64,000 nt of DNA from Bacillota bacterium (GCA_023435895.1 JAEZLH010000035.1:48504-112503), one strand, 5' to 3'. Positions 27,844 through 35,954 are shown, counted from the stretch's first letter. Numbers and translations: made by a program. The notes: a model not told the origin generated them from the letters alone.

Positions 27844-28683
27844 ATGTGTACAAGTTTTGCAGTATACAATCAAGAAAAAGCGATTTATGGTATGAATTTC
27901 GATACTGATGATATCGATTTAAAACTAAAAGTCAATAGTTATAATGATATGAACTTATTTTACTTTTCAGGCTTATTAGATAACAAATACAGGGATATCG
28001 CTGGTTTTAATAGTGAGGGTCTTTTCATCTGTACTCAAGCAGTAGAATATAGTCCAGGTTTAAAATCAAGTTGTAACGAAAATGATTGGTTTGCTTTTGA
28101 TATTTTTGATGAGGCGCTAAAGAAAACAAGAAAAACATCTGATTTTTTTGAAATTCTTAATAAAAGAGTAATCTCGTATCCAAGAAATCCATTATTCCCA
28201 GATTTAGGGCTGCATACTATTATCGCAGATAAAACTGGAGATGCATTTATTCTGGAAGAAGGAATAGATACAAATATAATAAGTAAAATTAATAATGATT
28301 TTATTATTATGACTAATTTCCCAAATGGAGATTTCCAGGAAACAAATTATGATAAAATATACGGATGTGGTGCTGACAGATATATTTGTGCTCATGAATA
28401 TATCTCTAATAATATTCATAGCTTTGGAATAAATGAAGCTTTTGAGGTTTTAAAAAGAACTTTTCAAGATACAACTTCTCAATCTCCAACTTTGTGTTCA
28501 ATAGTATTTGAACCATTAAAAAATGAAGCTTATATTAGTTTGAAAATGGATTTCGAAAAAAAATGGAAGATTTCTATTATTGAAAAAACAATTCAATCAT
28601 TGGATGGATTTTTAAACAATAATAGAATTGAATTTACAAATGGAGAAATACTAGTGAACGATCTTATTAGCTTGTATAAGTGA
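27844..28683 (+). CDS. Linear amide C-N hydrolase / choloylglycine hydrolase-like Ntn hydrolase
   Basis: A 279-residue protein starting MCTSFAVYNQEKAIYGMNFD. Removal of Met exposes Cys2, the nucleophile of N-terminal-nucleophile hydrolases of the penicillin V acylase/bile salt hydrolase/C45 group; the GMNFD turn with Asp20 is the family's second hallmark. LGLHTIIADKTGDAFILE and IMTNFPNG agree with that fold. AAAGGAGG at 27829-27836 fixes the start, so the 12-residue longer frame is rejected. It is noticeably AT-rich, stands alone in the strip after tRNA-Glu, and was probably gained by transfer. The substrate cannot be told: penicillin V, bile salts, or N-acyl amino acids and lactones are all known in the family. 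Confidence 0.8.
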   Translation: MCTSFAVYNQEKAIYGMNFDTDDIDLKLKVNSYNDMNLFYFSGLLDNKYRDIAGFNSEGLFICTQAVEYSPGLKSSCNENDWFAFDIFDEALKKTRKTSDFFEILNKRVISYPRNPLFPDLGLHTIIADKTGDAFILEEGIDTNIISKINNDFIIMTNFPNGDFQETNYDKIYGCGADRYICAHEYISNNIHSFGINEAFEVLKRTFQDTTSQSPTLCSIVFEPLKNEAYISLKMDFEKKWKISIIEKTIQSLDGFLNNNRIEFTNGEILVNDLISLYK

Positions 28684-28796
28684 AAATCATATCAATAGAG
28701 ATGTTCCCTTATTTGAGAAGTCAAATAACTTTATTAACTTCACTGCCAGGATTTGAACCAATTGTATTACCAGTTTTGAATATTAAGATTGCTTGA
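28680..28796 (+). pseudogene. Short ORF overlapping the Ntn hydrolase stop, probable truncated gene start
   Basis: A GTG overlaps the previous stop (GTGA) and opens a 38-residue frame (V)KIISIEMFPYLRSQITLLTSL... ending in NIKIA. The stop-start overlap suggests translational coupling, and the amphipathic start looks like the beginning of a real enzyme. The frame ends abruptly in non-coding sequence, so I read it as the surviving 5' end of a deleted downstream gene; a genuine small peptide is possible. Confidence 0.35.
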
Positions 28797-28799
28797 TGT

Positions 28800-28838
28800 A
28801 AAATAGGAATACCGCCACAAAAGCAGTATTCCTATTTT
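28800..28838. terminator. 13-bp perfect hairpin after the Ntn hydrolase region
   Basis: AAAATAGGAATAC (28800-28812) and GTATTCCTATTTT (28826-28838) form a perfect stem around a 13-base loop. The right arm ends in TTTT, so it may end transcription from the upstream genes. Confidence 0.6.
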
Positions 28839-28915
28839 GGGTAATTTATCCCCGATTAACCACCCTGTATATGTCTGATTAACTATGTTAAGATAATTAA
28901 AATCGAAATTAAAAA

Positions 28916-29071
28916 TTGAAAGGTGTCACGAATTGTACATGGTTTTGTGTCTGATTTCCCTCATTCCCCAAGGAAGATGTATGTGCATCATGGATTGATG
29001 GTGATTTTATCAGTTGTAATCACCGGGATAAGGATACAGATTGTAACTGTAAAGAGTACATCAAGGAGTAG
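28916..29071 (+). pseudogene. Cys-rich small protein remnant
   Basis: One frame reads LKGVTNCTWFCV, a TGA stop, then FPSFPKEDVCASWIDGD-FISCNHRDKDTDCNCKEYIKE and a stop. The spacing of Cys, Trp and His and the low codon randomness look like real coding sequence with an in-frame stop or a small insertion between 'WFC' and 'FPSFP'. No good ribosome binding site is visible at the 5' end. I cannot name the family. Confidence 0.4.
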
Positions 29072-29075
29072 TTGG

Positions 29076-29114
29076 ATGCCACTGCATCCATATAATCAAA
29101 CGATGCAGTGGCAT
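29076..29114 (-). terminator. 13-bp hairpin downstream of the small Cys/His-rich gene
   Basis: ATGCCACTGCATC (29076-29088) and GATGCAGTGGCAT (29102-29114) form a perfect stem. On the minus strand it lies 16 bases after the stop of the 49-residue gene, so it is its likely terminator, although the T run is missing. Confidence 0.6.
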
Positions 29115-29130
29115 AATCAAAACTTATTGT

Positions 29131-29280
29131 CTACACTAACTCTCGTCTTTGACTGATAAATCTATCACAGTCATCATCTTGCCGACGTTCATCACAACGA
29201 TGTTCATCACGTCTGCCACAATCATCATGGTGATGGTGATGATGGCGACGACGACAACAAAAGCAAAAACAACAGCCCAT
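29131..29280 (-). CDS. Cys/His/Arg-rich 49-residue protein
   Basis: On the minus strand an ATG at 29280 with AAAGGAG eight bases upstream opens a frame of 49 residues: MGCCFCFCCRRRHHHHHHDD, followed by CGRRDEHRCDERRQDDDCDR and a short tail ending in RRELV. It holds eight cysteines and eight histidines, with six consecutive His, suggesting metal binding or disulfide cross-linking as in some spore-coat proteins of spore formers. A CATATAAT -10-like box sits at 29330-29337 on this strand, compatible with a mother-cell sigma factor, but that is conjecture. The + strand frame over the same bases is a low-complexity shadow. Confidence 0.55.
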   Translation of the reverse strand: MGCCFCFCCRRRHHHHHHDDCGRRDEHRCDERRQDDDCDRFISQRRELV

Positions 29281-29684
29281 ATTCAACGCTCCTTTACATT
29301 TTTTGCAACTGTTAAATGGTTACATTACCATTATATGGAATGTATGACGAAATGTGTCGAAAGCAATAAACATGCTTATAAAGCAATTGAAGTTCGGAGG
29401 ATCGGGATATATATATCAAGTGATGCTTATATTTGGATACTCTGGGAATTCGTTTAAAAATACAATTGACATTTGAGTGTTGGGAAACATTGGATTATGC
29501 CATCAAGCTATGTGACTATTATAATTGACGATAAAGATATTTTTGGAGCGAAGAGCGATAATAATATTATTAATAAAAATATCCGTTTATTATGTTTTAC
29601 TCTATTCGACATATCCAGTCAAAATACCCTAAACTCCTTATGATTCCCCATGTTGAATGATATAGAATTTTAGCAAAATACCAT
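29281..29684. other. Non-coding gap upstream of the FIST gene
   Basis: About 400 bases without a supported gene. A 48-codon + strand frame (around 29497-29643) has no ribosome binding site, and the codon pattern is unconvincing. The interval carries the promoter side of the minus-strand small gene and of the FIST gene. Confidence 0.45.
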
Positions 29685-29691
29685 AAAACAA

Positions 29692-29720
29692 TTGATTTTG
29701 GTTACACGAAAGCTTACAAT
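29692..29720 (+). promoter_or_regulatory. Sigma-A-type promoter of the FIST-chemoreceptor pair
   Basis: TTGATT (29692-29697) and TACAAT (29715-29720) are 17 bases apart, 64 bases before the FIST start codon. No sigma-28 box was seen here, so the pair may be expressed outside the motility regulon. Confidence 0.6.
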
Positions 29721-29784
29721 TACGGAGTGATTCAATATCATGAAGTATAAAATATACATCGGATGAGATGTTGCGGGAGGGAAC

Positions 29785-30885
29785 ATGGATTACAAAATAG
29801 GAAAAAGCTCGAATCTAAATTTAGAGGAAGCTGTATCAGAAGCGACAGCTAGCTTCCAATCTCCAAAATTAATTCTTTTCTTTGCAGATATTGATTATTT
29901 TGAAGGATTTACCGCATTAATCAGTAAAAAATTTAATAATAGTATAGTTCTTGGATCTTCTACCTATGCCGGATTTTGCAAGGATGGCGCTTTCAAGAAT
30001 TCCTTACTTGTTATGGGATTTGAAGCAGGGATAGAATGTTATGGCAATGTGTTGGAGGAGGTCGATCGCTATCCTCTTAAATATGTAGACAGAATATCAG
30101 ATTGTATTGAAAATTTCCAGGATACTACTAATACAGTATGTTTCGAAATATCATCAGGTTTAATCGGCTGTGAGGAGCTTGTGCTATCAACTTTTAGTTC
30201 TGTACTGGAGAGCAAGGAGATTCCGTTATTCGGAGGAACCGCAGGGGATCACGGAAGAGCAGAAAAGACCAGAATATCCTTGAATGGAATTGTCTATGAG
30301 AATGCTTGTGTTTTTGTATTTATCAAAAATTTGGGTGGAAGAATTAAGCTTTTCCGCGAAAATATCTATAAGCCTACAGAGCACTATTTTACAGCTACCA
30401 AGGTTGATGTTAAGAACAGAATCGTACATGAGTATGATCATAGGCCGGCAGCAGTGGTAACCGCTGAGGCGTTAAACACAACGGTAAAGGGACTGGATCA
30501 ATATTTGGACGGCTATCCCCTTGGAAGAATCATCGGCGGGGATATGTTCATTACCGCGAATCAAATGGTATCAAAGAATAATGGTATGGCATATCATGCA
30601 AGAGTTTATAATAACTCTAAAATGGTTCTTTTGGAGCCCGATGACTTCAAGGCTGTGATTCAGGGAACAATTGAGAAAGTGAAACAAGAAATTCCGAATC
30701 CATCCTTCTCCATTATGATTAATTGCCTTGCTAGATCAATTCTATTTGAACAAAACGGATACCTGAATGATTTTGGCAAAGACATGAGTAAAGCCTTAGG
30801 TGATTATATTGGATTTGCCGGCTATGGAGAGCAATTAAATCAGCAGCATTTTAATCAGACTATGGTTCTTGCAGTATTTGAATAG
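29785..30885 (+). CDS. FIST domain sensory protein
   Basis: The 366-residue protein has an N-terminal FIST domain (~25-220) with LILFFADIDYF, GSSTYAGFCKDG and GGTAGDHG, and a C-terminal FIST_C domain (~225-360) ending in FAGYGEQLNQQHFNQTMVLAV. FIST proteins are predicted small-ligand (amino-acid-like) sensory inputs and often feed chemoreceptors or diguanylate cyclases. GGGAGGG lies before the ATG. The soluble chemoreceptor gene starts 11 bases after the stop, so this is probably its ligand-binding partner encoded as a separate protein. No membrane segment is present. Confidence 0.85.
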   Translation: MDYKIGKSSNLNLEEAVSEATASFQSPKLILFFADIDYFEGFTALISKKFNNSIVLGSSTYAGFCKDGAFKNSLLVMGFEAGIECYGNVLEEVDRYPLKYVDRISDCIENFQDTTNTVCFEISSGLIGCEELVLSTFSSVLESKEIPLFGGTAGDHGRAEKTRISLNGIVYENACVFVFIKNLGGRIKLFRENIYKPTEHYFTATKVDVKNRIVHEYDHRPAAVVTAEALNTTVKGLDQYLDGYPLGRIIGGDMFITANQMVSKNNGMAYHARVYNNSKMVLLEPDDFKAVIQGTIEKVKQEIPNPSFSIMINCLARSILFEQNGYLNDFGKDMSKALGDYIGFAGYGEQLNQQHFNQTMVLAVFE

Positions 30886-30896
30886 GGGTGGAGAAT

Positions 30897-31883
30897 ATGA
30901 GCATATTTAGATTAAGAAAAGCGAAGGTATCCGGGGCACAAGAGGAGCTTTCCGTTACTCAGCAGCAAGCTGAGCCATTGGTAACTCAAGAGGAGAACGA
31001 TTATTATAGAAATATTAATTATGGCGTATTACATATCGAAAAGAAAATGGAAGAGTTCTTGGATGAAGAGATTAAGGTATCTGAATCCATTCAAGACATT
31101 CAATATACTTATTCTCAGATTGGTAAAACTCAGGAGATGATTAATCGTCTAAAATTAGACTTTCATGATTTCGGTCACTATGTAAATAGTATTAATGATG
31201 TTATGAAACGATCCGAACTTGCTACTAAGCAAGCGGATGTTAAAATGAGTACCTTGTCAGATAAATTAAACGGAACCTGTGTCCAGTTGGATCAATTTAC
31301 AGAATCCTTTCACTCTCTAGAGAGCAATTTTAACGTAATTAAGGAAATGTCAAAGAGTATCACAGGAATTGCAAAAAATACGAATCTCTTAGCATTAAAT
31401 GCATCCATAGAAGCAGCAAGAGCAGGAGAAGCGGGCAGAGGTTTTGCAGTGGTTGCAGATGAAATCAGAAAATTATCCGCTGCTACAACGAATTTAGTAC
31501 ATGGTATCGATGAGAATATTTTGAACCTTTACAATAGTATCAATTCTTTGAGTGACCAGATTACTTTGGCAAAAGAAGCGATACAGGATAACTTTGATTA
31601 TGCACTTAATGTGCAAAGTGACTTTAAGCAGGTTGCGGATTGCAGTGATGAGGTAAAGGAGTTCAGTCATCAGATTATTACCGGCATTGATCGAACCAGT
31701 TCTGAAATCAATGGAGCAGCAACAGGAGTTGGTTCAGTAGCAGAGATTGTTGATTCGGTTGGTGATAAGATTGACAAGCTGAATATGAGAATGAGCAAGC
31801 GTTCCACTATTATTGGTAATATAACGGACTTTTTGGAGCAAATCGATAATTTATCCGGAGAGAAAATGAAAGCTCAGGAATAA
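30897..31883 (+). CDS. Soluble methyl-accepting chemotaxis protein
   Basis: Cytoplasmic chemoreceptor of 328 residues with no membrane helix. After a charged N-terminal tail comes a coiled coil and the invariant hairpin tip IAKNTNLLALNASIEAARAGEAGRGFAVVADEIRKLS (residues ~158-194), which docks CheA/CheW. The tail SGEKMKAQE is short and shows no CheR-binding pentapeptide. The chosen ATG is nine bases inside the longest frame, with GGGGTGGAG upstream. It has no sensor domain of its own, so it very likely reads the FIST protein upstream. Confidence 0.9.
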   Translation: MSIFRLRKAKVSGAQEELSVTQQQAEPLVTQEENDYYRNINYGVLHIEKKMEEFLDEEIKVSESIQDIQYTYSQIGKTQEMINRLKLDFHDFGHYVNSINDVMKRSELATKQADVKMSTLSDKLNGTCVQLDQFTESFHSLESNFNVIKEMSKSITGIAKNTNLLALNASIEAARAGEAGRGFAVVADEIRKLSAATTNLVHGIDENILNLYNSINSLSDQITLAKEAIQDNFDYALNVQSDFKQVADCSDEVKEFSHQIITGIDRTSSEINGAATGVGSVAEIVDSVGDKIDKLNMRMSKRSTIIGNITDFLEQIDNLSGEKMKAQE

Positions 31884-31933
31884 ATAGGCTGACAAGGGTT
31901 ATGACGATAATTAAGCTAGAATAAATTGTAATA

Positions 31934-31967
31934 AAGGGTGTTGCAAAATAATTGTAACACCCTTTTT
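31934..31967. terminator. Bidirectional terminator between the chemoreceptor and feoB
   Basis: AAGGGTGTT (31934-31942) pairs with AACACCCTT (31956-31964), then TTT on the + strand and an A run facing feoB. It serves two convergent genes. Confidence 0.85.
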
Positions 31968-31979
31968 GTGGCAATAAAT

Positions 31980-34130
31980 CTATACCAGCCCTAAAAGTCT
32001 GGTCAAATTGGCAACAATAAAGCATAGAGTAAAGCCGGTTACGGTAGGAATAATAAAGGATAACAATGTCCATTTCATACTTTTAGATTCCTTTTTTATA
32101 GTTAAGCAAGTGGTACCGCAGGGCCAATGCATCAATGAAAAAAGCATGGTACAAACTGCAGTAAGCCAGGTCCACCCATGGGAGATGAGAAGTTCTCGGA
32201 GTTCACTGATATGATCCAGTTCAAGAAGATTACCGGTAGAGAGGTAGCTCATAATTAATATGGGAATTACAATTTCATTTGCAGGAAATCCAAGAATAAA
32301 TGCCATTAGAATATATCCGTCAAGACCGAACAGTTTGGCAAAGGGATTTAAAAACTCAGCACAATGTGTCAGTAGACTAAGACCATCAATTTGAATATTT
32401 GCCAGTATCCAAATAATCAGTCCGGCTGGCGCCGCTATCATTACCGCTCTTGCAAGTACAAATAATGTTCTGTCTAGCACAGACCTTACAATCACTTTTC
32501 CAATCTGTGGTTTGCGATAGGGTGGCAGTTCAAGGGTAAAGGAGGAAGGCATTCCTTTTAGGAGAGTCTTTGATAGCAAACGTGATATCAAAAGTGTCAT
32601 AACAACCCCAAGCACGATAATGCCGGTCAGGATGATGGTAGACGCTACCGTTTGAAAAGGTCCTCCAATGGCACCGGCAAAAAACATAGTTATGATAGCG
32701 ATAAGCGAGGGAAAGCGACCATTGCAGGGAACAAAATTATTGGTAATCATAGCGATAAGTCTTTCTCTGGGAGAGTCAATGATTCTACAGCCGATAATAC
32801 CGGCAGCATTACAGCCAAAGCCCATACACATTGTGAGAGCTTGCTTTCCGTGGGAGCATGCTTTTTTAAAGAAATGATCAAGATTGAACGCAATTCGGGG
32901 AAGGTATCCCAAATCCTCAAGCAGGGTAAAAAGAGGAAAGAATATTGCCATGGGGGGAAGCATAACAGAGACAACCCATGCCAAGGTGCGATAAATTCCT
33001 AAAACCAATATACCATGAACCCAGGAGGGAGTTCCAATCCATTGAAAGAAGTTGGTGAGCTGATCCTCAATTCCAAATAATAGATTAGCAAGTAAAGATG
33101 AGGGAATGTTAGCTCCGGTTATGGTAAGCCAGAATATAATTCCAAGAAGAGCGATCATGATAGGGATTCCAAAGGTTTTAGAAGTCAGAATTCGGTCAAT
33201 TCTTCGATCTGTTTGATTATATTTCTTGTTTTCATAAGATACGCTAGACTTACAGATGTCCTCCGCAGTGGTTACAATTTGTGATACGATTACATCACGA
33301 AAATTATCCTGATCAAGATGATGCGTTTGTAGAAGATCTCTGGCTTCCCTTATCTTCTGGGAGATTTGTTCCAATGTTGATTGATCAAGATTTAAGTATT
33401 TCTCAAGTGCTTTAGAAAGGGTTTCCTCTCCATCAATTAGTTTTATGGATATCCAGCGGCTTTTTATGCTATCCTGTGTTAATTCGTAAATGGATGGTTC
33501 AAGGATATGAATTGCTTTCTCAATTTCCTCTTGATAGATAATAGGGAGAGGATTAAAGGTTAGGGTATCATAGGATATAGCATGAACAGTATCCATTAGT
33601 TCCTTTAGTCCTAACCCGCTTCTGGCGCTGGTTCCGACCACAGGGACACCGAGATGTTCAGAAAGCTTCTTCAGATTGATTTTGATGTTTTTTCTTTTTG
33701 CTTCATCCAGTAGATTGACGCAGAGAACTATTTTTGAAGTGATTTCAAGAGTTTGAAGCACAAGGTTTAAATTCCGTTCCAGACAGGTGGCATCTGCTAC
33801 GATCACAGTGGCGTCAGGATTACTAAAACAAATAAAATCACGAGCGATTTCTTCCTCTTGAGAATTTGCCATTAATGAATATGTCCCTGGAATATCAACT
33901 AATACAAAATCAGTATCCTTGTGCTGGTACTTACCCTGTGCGTTGCTGACGGTTTTGCCCGGCCAATTTCCGGTGTGCTGATTTAAACCAGTCAAATGAT
34001 TGAAGACAGTACTTTTTCCTACATTGGGGTTGCCGCCTAAAGCAATTATCTTTTCTCTTTTATCAGAACAATCTGTCAAATATTCTTCTTCCAGTACACC
34101 GGTTCCGGTGGGTTGGTTTGTTAAACCCAT
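31980..34130 (-). CDS. feoB: Ferrous iron transporter FeoB
   Basis: GTP-gated Fe(II) uptake pump of the membrane. The N-terminal G domain has G1 GGNPNVGKST (~32-41), NWPGKTV (G2 region), DIPGTYSL (G3) and NLLDEAKR (G4), followed by a helical GDI-like domain and about ten membrane helices with the two Gate motifs and the conserved GFGCNA and FPANEI segments. 716 residues is a normal length. On the minus strand it follows feoA after a 67-base gap; TGGAGG stands before the ATG at 34130. Confidence 0.96.
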   Translation of the reverse strand: MGLTNQPTGTGVLEEEYLTDCSDKREKIIALGGNPNVGKSTVFNHLTGLNQHTGNWPGKTVSNAQGKYQHKDTDFVLVDIPGTYSLMANSQEEEIARDFICFSNPDATVIVADATCLERNLNLVLQTLEITSKIVLCVNLLDEAKRKNIKINLKKLSEHLGVPVVGTSARSGLGLKELMDTVHAISYDTLTFNPLPIIYQEEIEKAIHILEPSIYELTQDSIKSRWISIKLIDGEETLSKALEKYLNLDQSTLEQISQKIREARDLLQTHHLDQDNFRDVIVSQIVTTAEDICKSSVSYENKKYNQTDRRIDRILTSKTFGIPIMIALLGIIFWLTITGANIPSSLLANLLFGIEDQLTNFFQWIGTPSWVHGILVLGIYRTLAWVVSVMLPPMAIFFPLFTLLEDLGYLPRIAFNLDHFFKKACSHGKQALTMCMGFGCNAAGIIGCRIIDSPRERLIAMITNNFVPCNGRFPSLIAIITMFFAGAIGGPFQTVASTIILTGIIVLGVVMTLLISRLLSKTLLKGMPSSFTLELPPYRKPQIGKVIVRSVLDRTLFVLARAVMIAAPAGLIIWILANIQIDGLSLLTHCAEFLNPFAKLFGLDGYILMAFILGFPANEIVIPILIMSYLSTGNLLELDHISELRELLISHGWTWLTAVCTMLFSLMHWPCGTTCLTIKKESKSMKWTLLSFIIPTVTGFTLCFIVANLTRLLGLV

Positions 34131-34155
34131 ATCTTATACCTCCATTTTTATGTAT

Positions 34156-34186
34156 ACCATGAGAAGTAAAAATACTACTCATGGGT
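34156..34186 (-). terminator. Small hairpin in the feoA-feoB gap
   Basis: ACCATGAG and CTCATGGGT form an eight-base-pair stem with an AT-rich loop between feoA and feoB. It may attenuate feoB or mark an mRNA processing site; no clear T run follows. Confidence 0.4.
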
Positions 34187-34197
34187 AATTATTTTTC

Positions 34198-34437
34198 CTA
34201 GATTGCTTCAACCAGAATTTCAGAGGCTTCCTCCGAACGTATTGCAATCACCGTTCCTCTTATTAAATAAGCGATGGGATCTCCTGAGGGACTTTTTTGC
34301 AAAGCTTCAACCTCGGTATTAATGATTAACCCCAAATCGAGTAATCGTCTTCGGCTGATCCCATGTAAGGTCAGCTCTCTTACCCTGGCCTTCTTTCCTA
34401 GAGGGAGCCTGTTTAGGGGTATTATTTTACCATCCAT
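34198..34437 (-). CDS. feoA: Ferrous iron transport protein FeoA
   Basis: Small SH3-like protein of 79 residues that supports FeoB. It has the LPLGKKARVRELTLHGISRRRLLDLG core and the C-terminal AIRSEEASEILV strand typical of FeoA. The eight-residue longer frame is rejected because TTAGGAGG sits directly before the ATG at 34437. It is the first gene of feoAB and lies behind a large inverted repeat that probably hosts its metal-dependent regulator. Confidence 0.92.
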   Translation of the reverse strand: MDGKIIPLNRLPLGKKARVRELTLHGISRRRLLDLGLIINTEVEALQKSPSGDPIAYLIRGTVIAIRSEEASEILVEAI

Positions 34438-34466
34438 GATGTATCCTCCTAAAGCTAACATGATTA

Positions 34467-34566
34467 TTAGTCGGGCTTAAAAGTTTTGCCCTAGATTAAG
34501 ATATGAATACTAATCTATTAAGGTGATGCATAATATAAAAATTACAAAACTTTTAGGCTCGACTAA
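34467..34566 (-). promoter_or_regulatory. Large inverted repeat upstream of feoA, possible metal-regulator operator pair
   Basis: A 22-base arm at 34467-34488 (TTAGTCGGGCTTAAAAG...) is repeated inverted at 34545-34566 with two differences, 56 bases apart. Each arm is itself partly palindromic (TTAG-N6-TTAA and TTTAG-N6-CTAAG), like operators of DtxR/MntR-type metal repressors. The feoAB promoter must lie in or near the space between them. The alternative is a long terminator-like hairpin in the 5' leader. Confidence 0.5.
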
Positions 34567-34704
34567 GGAAGGAAGAATATTCGTGGATGTTTTGCAAGGT
34601 TGATGCTATAATTAGTTGGATATAATCACAGGATAATCGAAATGATAAGGAAGAAAAGGTTTTGTGAAAACCTTTTCTGAATAAGAAATTCATGAAGGAG
34701 TAAT

Positions 34705-35712
34705 ATGAGGAAGAAAATATTAATGCTTGCGACCGGTGGAACCATCGCATCAGCCAGTACACAAACAGGGTTAACCCCACTTTTGACGTCGGAAGATGTA
34801 TTGCAATATTTGAATGACATTGATCGTATCTGTGAGGTGGAAGCGATTCAGCTATGTAATCTGGACAGCACCAATATAAGCCAGGAGCACTGGTTAATGA
34901 TGGCAAAGGCGATTAAGGATAGCTATGACAAATATGATGGATTTGTAATCACCCATGGAACAGATACCATGGCTTATACTGCTTCCGCTTTATCCTATCT
35001 GATACAGCATTCCCCCAAGCCTATCGTGATTACCGGCTCTCAAAAGCCGATTAATATGGAAATATCAGATTCCAGGGTGAATCTGTATGCAAGCTTCTTG
35101 TACGCTTCCTCAGATTATGCCAGTGGGGTACAAATTTTATTTGATGGAAAAGTGATTCTTGGTACACGTGCCAGAAAGACACATTCGAAAAGCTTTCATG
35201 CATTTTCCAGCATCAACTATCCATTCCTGGCTTTGATTCAGGATGATAAAATACTTCAATATATTGCAGGGAAAGAGGAAGGGACACCAGTCTTTTATGA
35301 TAAATTAAATGCAAAGGTGGGGTTATTGAAGTTGATTCCGGGGATGGATTCAGATGTATTAAATTTTCTTCTTGAGAAGAATGATGCAGTTATTATCGAG
35401 AGCTATGGTGTAGGCGGCATTCCCTCATTGGAAAAATATCATTACTATGAAGTGATCGAAAAGTGGATGGAGTTGGGAAGAACCATTGTAATGACAACCC
35501 AGGTTCCAAATGAGGGCAGTGATATGAATATATACAAAGTTGGTCAGAAACTGAAGAGACATTTTAATATCCTAGAGGCCTATGATATGACTACAGAAGC
35601 GGTAGTAACCAAGCTGATGTGGATATTGGGTCAGACCAATGAACCAAGTGAGATTAGGCGGTTATTTTATACTACAATTAGCAATGATTTATTATATAAG
35701 GAAACGGAGTAA
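34705..35712 (+). CDS. ansA: Type I L-asparaginase
   Basis: Cytosolic asparaginase that hydrolyses L-Asn to L-Asp and ammonia. The 335 residues contain the nucleophile Thr in ATGGTIASA (~8-16), the second Thr in THGTDTMAYTASAL (~84-97) and TGSQKP, as in the AnsA/type I family; there is no signal peptide. GAAGGAG precedes the ATG. It is divergent from feoAB and followed by a short tandem repeat. Confidence 0.93.
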   Translation: MRKKILMLATGGTIASASTQTGLTPLLTSEDVLQYLNDIDRICEVEAIQLCNLDSTNISQEHWLMMAKAIKDSYDKYDGFVITHGTDTMAYTASALSYLIQHSPKPIVITGSQKPINMEISDSRVNLYASFLYASSDYASGVQILFDGKVILGTRARKTHSKSFHAFSSINYPFLALIQDDKILQYIAGKEEGTPVFYDKLNAKVGLLKLIPGMDSDVLNFLLEKNDAVIIESYGVGGIPSLEKYHYYEVIEKWMELGRTIVMTTQVPNEGSDMNIYKVGQKLKRHFNILEAYDMTTEAVVTKLMWILGQTNEPSEIRRLFYTTISNDLLYKETE

Positions 35713-35781
35713 GGAAATGAAATAAAGAATCGAAATAAGGAAATGAAATAAAGAATCGGAATAAGGAAATGAAATAAAGAA
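35711..35781 (+). repeat. 26-bp tandem repeat, 2.7 copies
   Basis: The unit AAGGAAATGAAATAAAGAA plus TCGAAAT occurs at 35711-35736, 35737-35762 (one change) and partly at 35763-35781, starting inside the asparaginase stop codon. It looks like slippage-type duplication without coding capacity. Confidence 0.85.
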
Positions 35782-35954
35782 ATGGTTTAATCACCGAGTC
35801 AATCTATTACATGGAAGGGAACCGCGCGCTTTTAAGGAGATCCATCATTATTCTGATTAATCGTGATAAAGAACATCCTATAAGAAGATAAGATAGACTA
35901 TTTTATGTCCACCTGGAATATATATTTGCTGTATATGATGCTTTGGAGGTAGGA

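Noticed and set aside
28923..29156. 77-codon + strand frame
   Set aside because: It is an out-of-frame reading of the Cys-rich remnant; the other frame has the protein-like pattern.
29149..29457. 102-codon + strand frame rich in Thr, Met and Ile
   Set aside because: It is the antisense of the Cys/His-rich minus-strand gene, and has no ribosome binding site or domain.
27163..29700. Integrated prophage or integrative element at tRNA-Glu
   Set aside because: No integrase, structural gene or duplicated tRNA 3' end was found; only small remnants.
32652..33002. 116-codon + strand frame inside feoB
   Set aside because: Antisense shadow of the FeoB membrane domain, Lys/Asn-rich with no support.
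35711..35781. Tandem repeat as CRISPR
   Set aside because: Units abut directly with no spacers and only 2.7 copies.
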